Source of the DNA: an uncultured Lysobacteraceae bacterium | GTDB lineage: Bacteria; Pseudomonadota; Gammaproteobacteria; Xanthomonadales; Xanthomonadaceae | Length of the DNA: 16,642 nt | Assembly (NCBI GenBank): GCA_946886995.1 | Contig: CAMPJU010000005.1 | Span: 1 to 16,642, forward strand | Reading direction: 5' to 3' | Part shown: positions 13,958 through 16,642 of the stretch, piece after piece | Layout: each line of letters begins with the position of its first letter | Position numbering within the stretch: position 1 is the first letter of the stretch | Made by a program: the position numbers and the translations under genes | The notes under the pieces: model-generated | Told to the model about the DNA's origin: nothing | The model's database searches: none | The model's input: only the letters and a program-made list of their open reading frames with translations

Positions 13958-14443
13958 ATGGACACGCAGGCCCTGTACTACCTCCTCGCCGGCGCGCTGG
14001 TGGTCATCGGCCTGCTGGGCGTGGTACTGCCCGCGCTGCCCGGGCTGCCGCTGATGTTCGCGGGCATGTGGCTGGCTGCCTGGGCCGGCGGCTACGACGT
14101 GGTCGGCGTGGGCACGGTGATCATGCTCGCCGTCCTGACACTGCTCTCGGTCGGCGTCGACGTCATCGCCGCCCTGCTCGGCGCGAAGCGCGTCGGCGCC
14201 AGCCGGCTGGCGCTCCTCGGCGCCGCGATCGGCACCGTGGCCGGCCTCTTCACGGGCTTCATCGGCATCATCATCGGACCGTTCGTCGGTGCGCTGGTCG
14301 GGGAGTGGCTCCACGGCCGCCGGCTCGGGATGGCCGCGAAGGTCGGCGTGGGCACCTGGCTCGGCATCGTGTTCGCGGCCGTGCTGAAACTGGCGCTCGC
14401 GTTCGCGATGCTGGGCATCTTCGTCTTCGCCTGGTGGTGGTAA
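13958..14443 (+). CDS. DUF456-family small membrane protein
   Basis: A 161-residue, almost entirely hydrophobic protein matching the DUF456 family. Hydrophobic stretches lie at about 6-45, 48-73, 83-116 and 126-160. The early G-x3-LPALPGLPLMFAGMW-type segment (about 21-38) and the Gly-rich TGFIGIIIGPFVGALVGEW stretch (about 99-117) are characteristic of this family. No catalytic residues or known function can be named. The start is supported by GGAG 6 bases upstream. It sits 11 bases after the ABC exporter and 2 bases before the cardiolipin-synthase gene, so it is probably made together with two membrane-lipid-related proteins and acts in the inner membrane. Confidence 0.85.
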   Translation: MDTQALYYLLAGALVVIGLLGVVLPALPGLPLMFAGMWLAAWAGGYDVVGVGTVIMLAVLTLLSVGVDVIAALLGAKRVGASRLALLGAAIGTVAGLFTGFIGIIIGPFVGALVGEWLHGRRLGMAAKVGVGTWLGIVFAAVLKLALAFAMLGIFVFAWWW

Positions 14444-14445
14444 CC

Positions 14446-15735
14446 ATGGTCCGCTGGAGTCGCAAACGCATGCTGACGACGATCATCATCACGTTCCTGC
14501 TCACGGCGCTCGGCGTCGTGATCGCGGTGAACTTCGCCACGCCGTCCAAGCAGCTCGAACGCAAGATCGAACACCGGTATGCCGTCTCCGACCCGCAGTT
14601 CCGGCGCGAGATGTCGGTGATGCTCGGGCCGGCCATCCTCCCGGGCAACCGGGTCACCGACCTGCAGAACGGCGCGGAGATCTTCCCGGCGATGCTCGAG
14701 GCGATCGCCGGCGCGAAGGAAACCGTCACCTTCGAGACCTACATCTACTGGGAGGGCGAGATCGGCGAGCGCTTCGCCGACGCCCTGTCGGAGCGCGCGC
14801 GGGCCGGCGTGGCGGTCAACGTCACCATCGACTGGGCGGGCAGCGTGAGCATGGAGGAGCGCCTGCTGACGCAGATGAAGGACGCGGGCGTGGCGGTGGA
14901 ACGCTACCGTCCCCTGCACTGGTACAACCTGAGCCGCATGAACAACCGCACCCACCGCAAGCTGCTGGTGGTGGACGGCCGGATCGGCTTCACCGGTGGC
15001 GTCGGCATCGGCGATCCGTGGATGGGCGACGCGCAGGACGCGGAGCACTGGCGCGACATGCACTTCCGCATCGAGGGGCCGGCGGTCGCGCAGGTCCAGT
15101 CGGCGTTCAACGACAACTGGGTGAAGACGACCGGCGAGCTCCTCAATGGGGAAACGTACTTCCCGCCGCTGTCGCCGGTCGGCGACATGGATGCGCACAT
15201 GTTCATCAGTTCGCCCGCCGGGGGCAGCGAGAGCATGCACCTGATGTACCTGCTGGCGATCGCCGCGGCCGAGGAACGGATCGACATCGCCGCGGCCTAC
15301 TTCATCCCGGACGACCTCATCACCAAGGCGCTCATCGCCGCGCGCCACCGCGGGGTCCGGATCCGCGTGCTGATGCCGGGCGACCTGACCGACTCGACCG
15401 CCGCGCGCCTGGCCTCCAAGTCCGGCTGGGGCCCGTTGCTGCTCGCGGGCGTGGAGATGTACGAGTACGCCCCGACCATGTTCCACAACAAGATGATGAT
15501 CGTGGACAACGAGCTCGTCTCGGTCGGCTCGACCAATTTCGACCTGCGCTCGTTCCAGCTCAACGACGAGGCCAGCCTGAACGTGTACGACCGCGGGTTC
15601 GCGGCGCACATGACCGAGGTGTTCGAGGCGGACCTCGCGAAGGCCGAGGCGTACGACTACGCGAAGTGGGAGGCGCGACCCTGGACCGAGAAGTTCGCGG
15701 AGATCTTCATCATCCCGATCCGGACGCAGCTGTGA
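14446..15735 (+). CDS. cls: Phospholipase D superfamily protein, probable cardiolipin synthase
   Basis: A 429-residue phospholipase-D-type protein, probably a cardiolipin synthase that joins phosphatidylglycerol to another phospholipid at the inner membrane. A single N-terminal hydrophobic segment (about 10-28) anchors it. Both HKD motifs are intact: H170-R-K172-LLVV-D177 followed by GFTGG, and H347-N-K349-MMIV-D354 followed by VGSTNFDLRS. FETYIYWEGEIG (96-107) is typical of the cardiolipin synthase branch. With one rather than two membrane helices and this length it is not a standard ClsA; a ClsB-like or other PLD transferase remains possible. ATG at 14446 is preferred, two bases after the DUF456 stop with a GGTGG upstream. 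Met9 or Met10 is less likely because it would remove the basic residues before the helix. The 3' end overlaps the convergent fumarase gene. Confidence 0.88.
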   Translation: MVRWSRKRMLTTIIITFLLTALGVVIAVNFATPSKQLERKIEHRYAVSDPQFRREMSVMLGPAILPGNRVTDLQNGAEIFPAMLEAIAGAKETVTFETYIYWEGEIGERFADALSERARAGVAVNVTIDWAGSVSMEERLLTQMKDAGVAVERYRPLHWYNLSRMNNRTHRKLLVVDGRIGFTGGVGIGDPWMGDAQDAEHWRDMHFRIEGPAVAQVQSAFNDNWVKTTGELLNGETYFPPLSPVGDMDAHMFISSPAGGSESMHLMYLLAIAAAEERIDIAAAYFIPDDLITKALIAARHRGVRIRVLMPGDLTDSTAARLASKSGWGPLLLAGVEMYEYAPTMFHNKMMIVDNELVSVGSTNFDLRSFQLNDEASLNVYDRGFAAHMTEVFEADLAKAEAYDYAKWEARPWTEKFAEIFIIPIRTQL

Positions 15736-16642
15736 CAAGGCGGCTTTCAATCCGCCTGCGCCATTCGGCGGGTCCGCGCTCGTGCACCGAGTCGCCGCGG
15801 CTGTCGACGGCCACGGTGACCGGCATGTCCTGGACCGTGAACTCGTAGATGGCCTCCATGCCCAGGTCCTCGAACGCGACCACGCGCGAGGCCCTGATCG
15901 CCTTGGACACCAGGTAGGCGGCGCCGCCCACCGCCATGAGGTAGGCGGAGCGGTGCTCGCGGATCGCCTCGCGCGCCACCGGACCGCGCTCGGCCTTGCC
16001 GACCATCCCCAGCAATCCGGTCTGCTCCAGTACCTGTCCGGTGAACTTGTCCATGCGCGTGGCCGTTGTCGGGCCCGCGGGCCCCACCACTTCGTCGCGG
16101 ACCGGATCGACCGGGCCCACGTAGTAGATGAATCGCCCGCGCAGGTCGACCGGCAGCGGTTCGCCGCGGTCGAGCATGCCGACAATGCGCTTGTGCGCGG
16201 CATCGCGCCCGGTGAGCAACCTGCCGTTGAGCAGCAGCGTCTCGCCGGGTTGCCAGCTGGCGACCTCCTCGCGGGTCACCGTATCCAGGTCGACGCGCCG
16301 CCCCTTGGAGGCGTCGTACGTCAGTGCCGGCCAGTCCGCCAGCGACGGCGGGTCCAGCATCACCGGGCCACTGCCGTCCAGGGTGAAGTGTGCATGCCGC
16401 GTGGCCGCGCAGTTCGGGATCATCGCGACCGGAAGGTTCGCTGCGTGCGTCGGGTAGTCCTTGACCTTGACGTCGAGCACGGTGGTCAGGCCGCCCAGGC
16501 CCTGCGCGCCGATGCCCAGCGCGTTGACCTTCTCGTACAGCTCCAGGCGCAGCTCCTCGGTGCGGTTCGCCGCCCCGCGCGCCTGCAGGTCGGTGATGTC
16601 GATCGGCTCCATCAGCGATTCCTTCGCCAGCAGCATCGCCTT
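15710..16642 (-). CDS. fumA: Class I fumarate hydratase, 5'-truncated by the window edge
   Basis: C-terminal 310 codons of an iron-sulfur (class I) fumarase, the TCA-cycle enzyme that interconverts fumarate and malate. The visible part holds the GIGAQGLGGLTTVLDVK and YPTHAA segments. It also has IPNCAATRHAHF, whose Cys (codon 16409-16411) is one of the three [4Fe-4S] ligands. The beta-type domain follows with LNGRLLTGRDAAHKR, GPVDP and GPTTATRMDKFT. Full-length homologues have roughly 500-550 residues, so about 200 N-terminal residues and the other two cluster cysteines lie beyond base 16642; the visible part has no other Cys. The frame stays open through AAG GCG to the edge, so the ATG at 16636 is internal. 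The last codons, after the usual GPAEWRRRI ending, run 26 bases into the cls coding sequence on the other strand. Confidence 0.94.
   Translation of the reverse strand, partial: KAMLLAKESLMEPIDITDLQARGAANRTEELRLELYEKVNALGIGAQGLGGLTTVLDVKVKDYPTHAANLPVAMIPNCAATRHAHFTLDGSGPVMLDPPSLADWPALTYDASKGRRVDLDTVTREEVASWQPGETLLLNGRLLTGRDAAHKRIVGMLDRGEPLPVDLRGRFIYYVGPVDPVRDEVVGPAGPTTATRMDKFTGQVLEQTGLLGMVGKAERGPVAREAIREHRSAYLMAVGGAAYLVSKAIRASRVVAFEDLGMEAIYEFTVQDMPVTVAVDSRGDSVHERGPAEWRRRIESRLVTAASGSG
15738..15757. terminator. Possible bidirectional hairpin between cls and fumA 3' ends
   Basis: AGGCGG (15738-15743) can pair with CCGCCT (15752-15757) around an 8-base loop, two bases after the cls stop. There is no clear T-run on either side, so an intrinsic terminator is doubtful. 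The hairpin lies inside the 3' coding end of the fumarase gene. Confidence 0.25.

Noticed and set aside
14092..16203. A 703-codon open frame on the - strand across cls and the fumarase 3' end
   Set aside because: Both spanned regions have clear real genes in other frames, and the translation has no family features.

Overview
The window is about 16.6 kb of very GC-rich, densely packed bacterial chromosome. The largest gene-free gap is 65 bases. Protein sequences (IspG with a long Fe-S region, XseA, class I fumarase, MurB with the GNAGSFFKNP loop) resemble those of the Lysobacteraceae/Xanthomonadaceae (Lysobacter, Luteimonas and relatives). That placement comes from recalled family sequences, not from a search. 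No rRNA, tRNA, CRISPR array, insertion sequence, integrase or phage gene is visible, and nothing looks recently transferred.

Layout, left to right. (1) + strand: the 3' part of murB (cell-wall precursor synthesis), coupled by a GTGA overlap to an EamA/DMT transporter. (2) - strand: ispG (MEP isoprenoid pathway) overlapping a downstream PAP2 phosphatase by 26 bases. (3) + strand, divergent from ispG: xseA (exonuclease VII large subunit), then an aldehyde dehydrogenase. (4) - strand: a long GGDEF-EAL cyclic-di-GMP protein with two tandem GAF modules, followed 62 bases later by a fusion of protein-L-isoaspartate methyltransferase and an erythromycin-esterase-like domain. (5) + strand, divergent from the GGDEF-EAL gene: a YigZ/IMPACT protein, an MsbA-like ABC half-transporter, a DUF456 membrane protein and a cardiolipin-synthase-type phospholipase D protein, packed 2 to 11 bases apart and probably one operon. 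(6) - strand, convergent and overlapping: the 3' part of a class I fumarase that runs off the right edge.

Most genes are housekeeping or conserved accessory genes. I do not see a clear-cut new defence, mobile or biosynthetic system. The points most worth a second look are the methyltransferase-esterase fusion; the two divergent intergenic regions, where all four starts have a TAnnnT box 6-7 bases upstream and no well-placed Shine-Dalgarno sequence, which suggests leaderless mRNAs; the exactly 200-residue repeat of a GAF plus coiled-coil module; the ispG-PAP2 pairing; and the membrane-lipid flavour of the yigZ-ABC-DUF456-cls operon.
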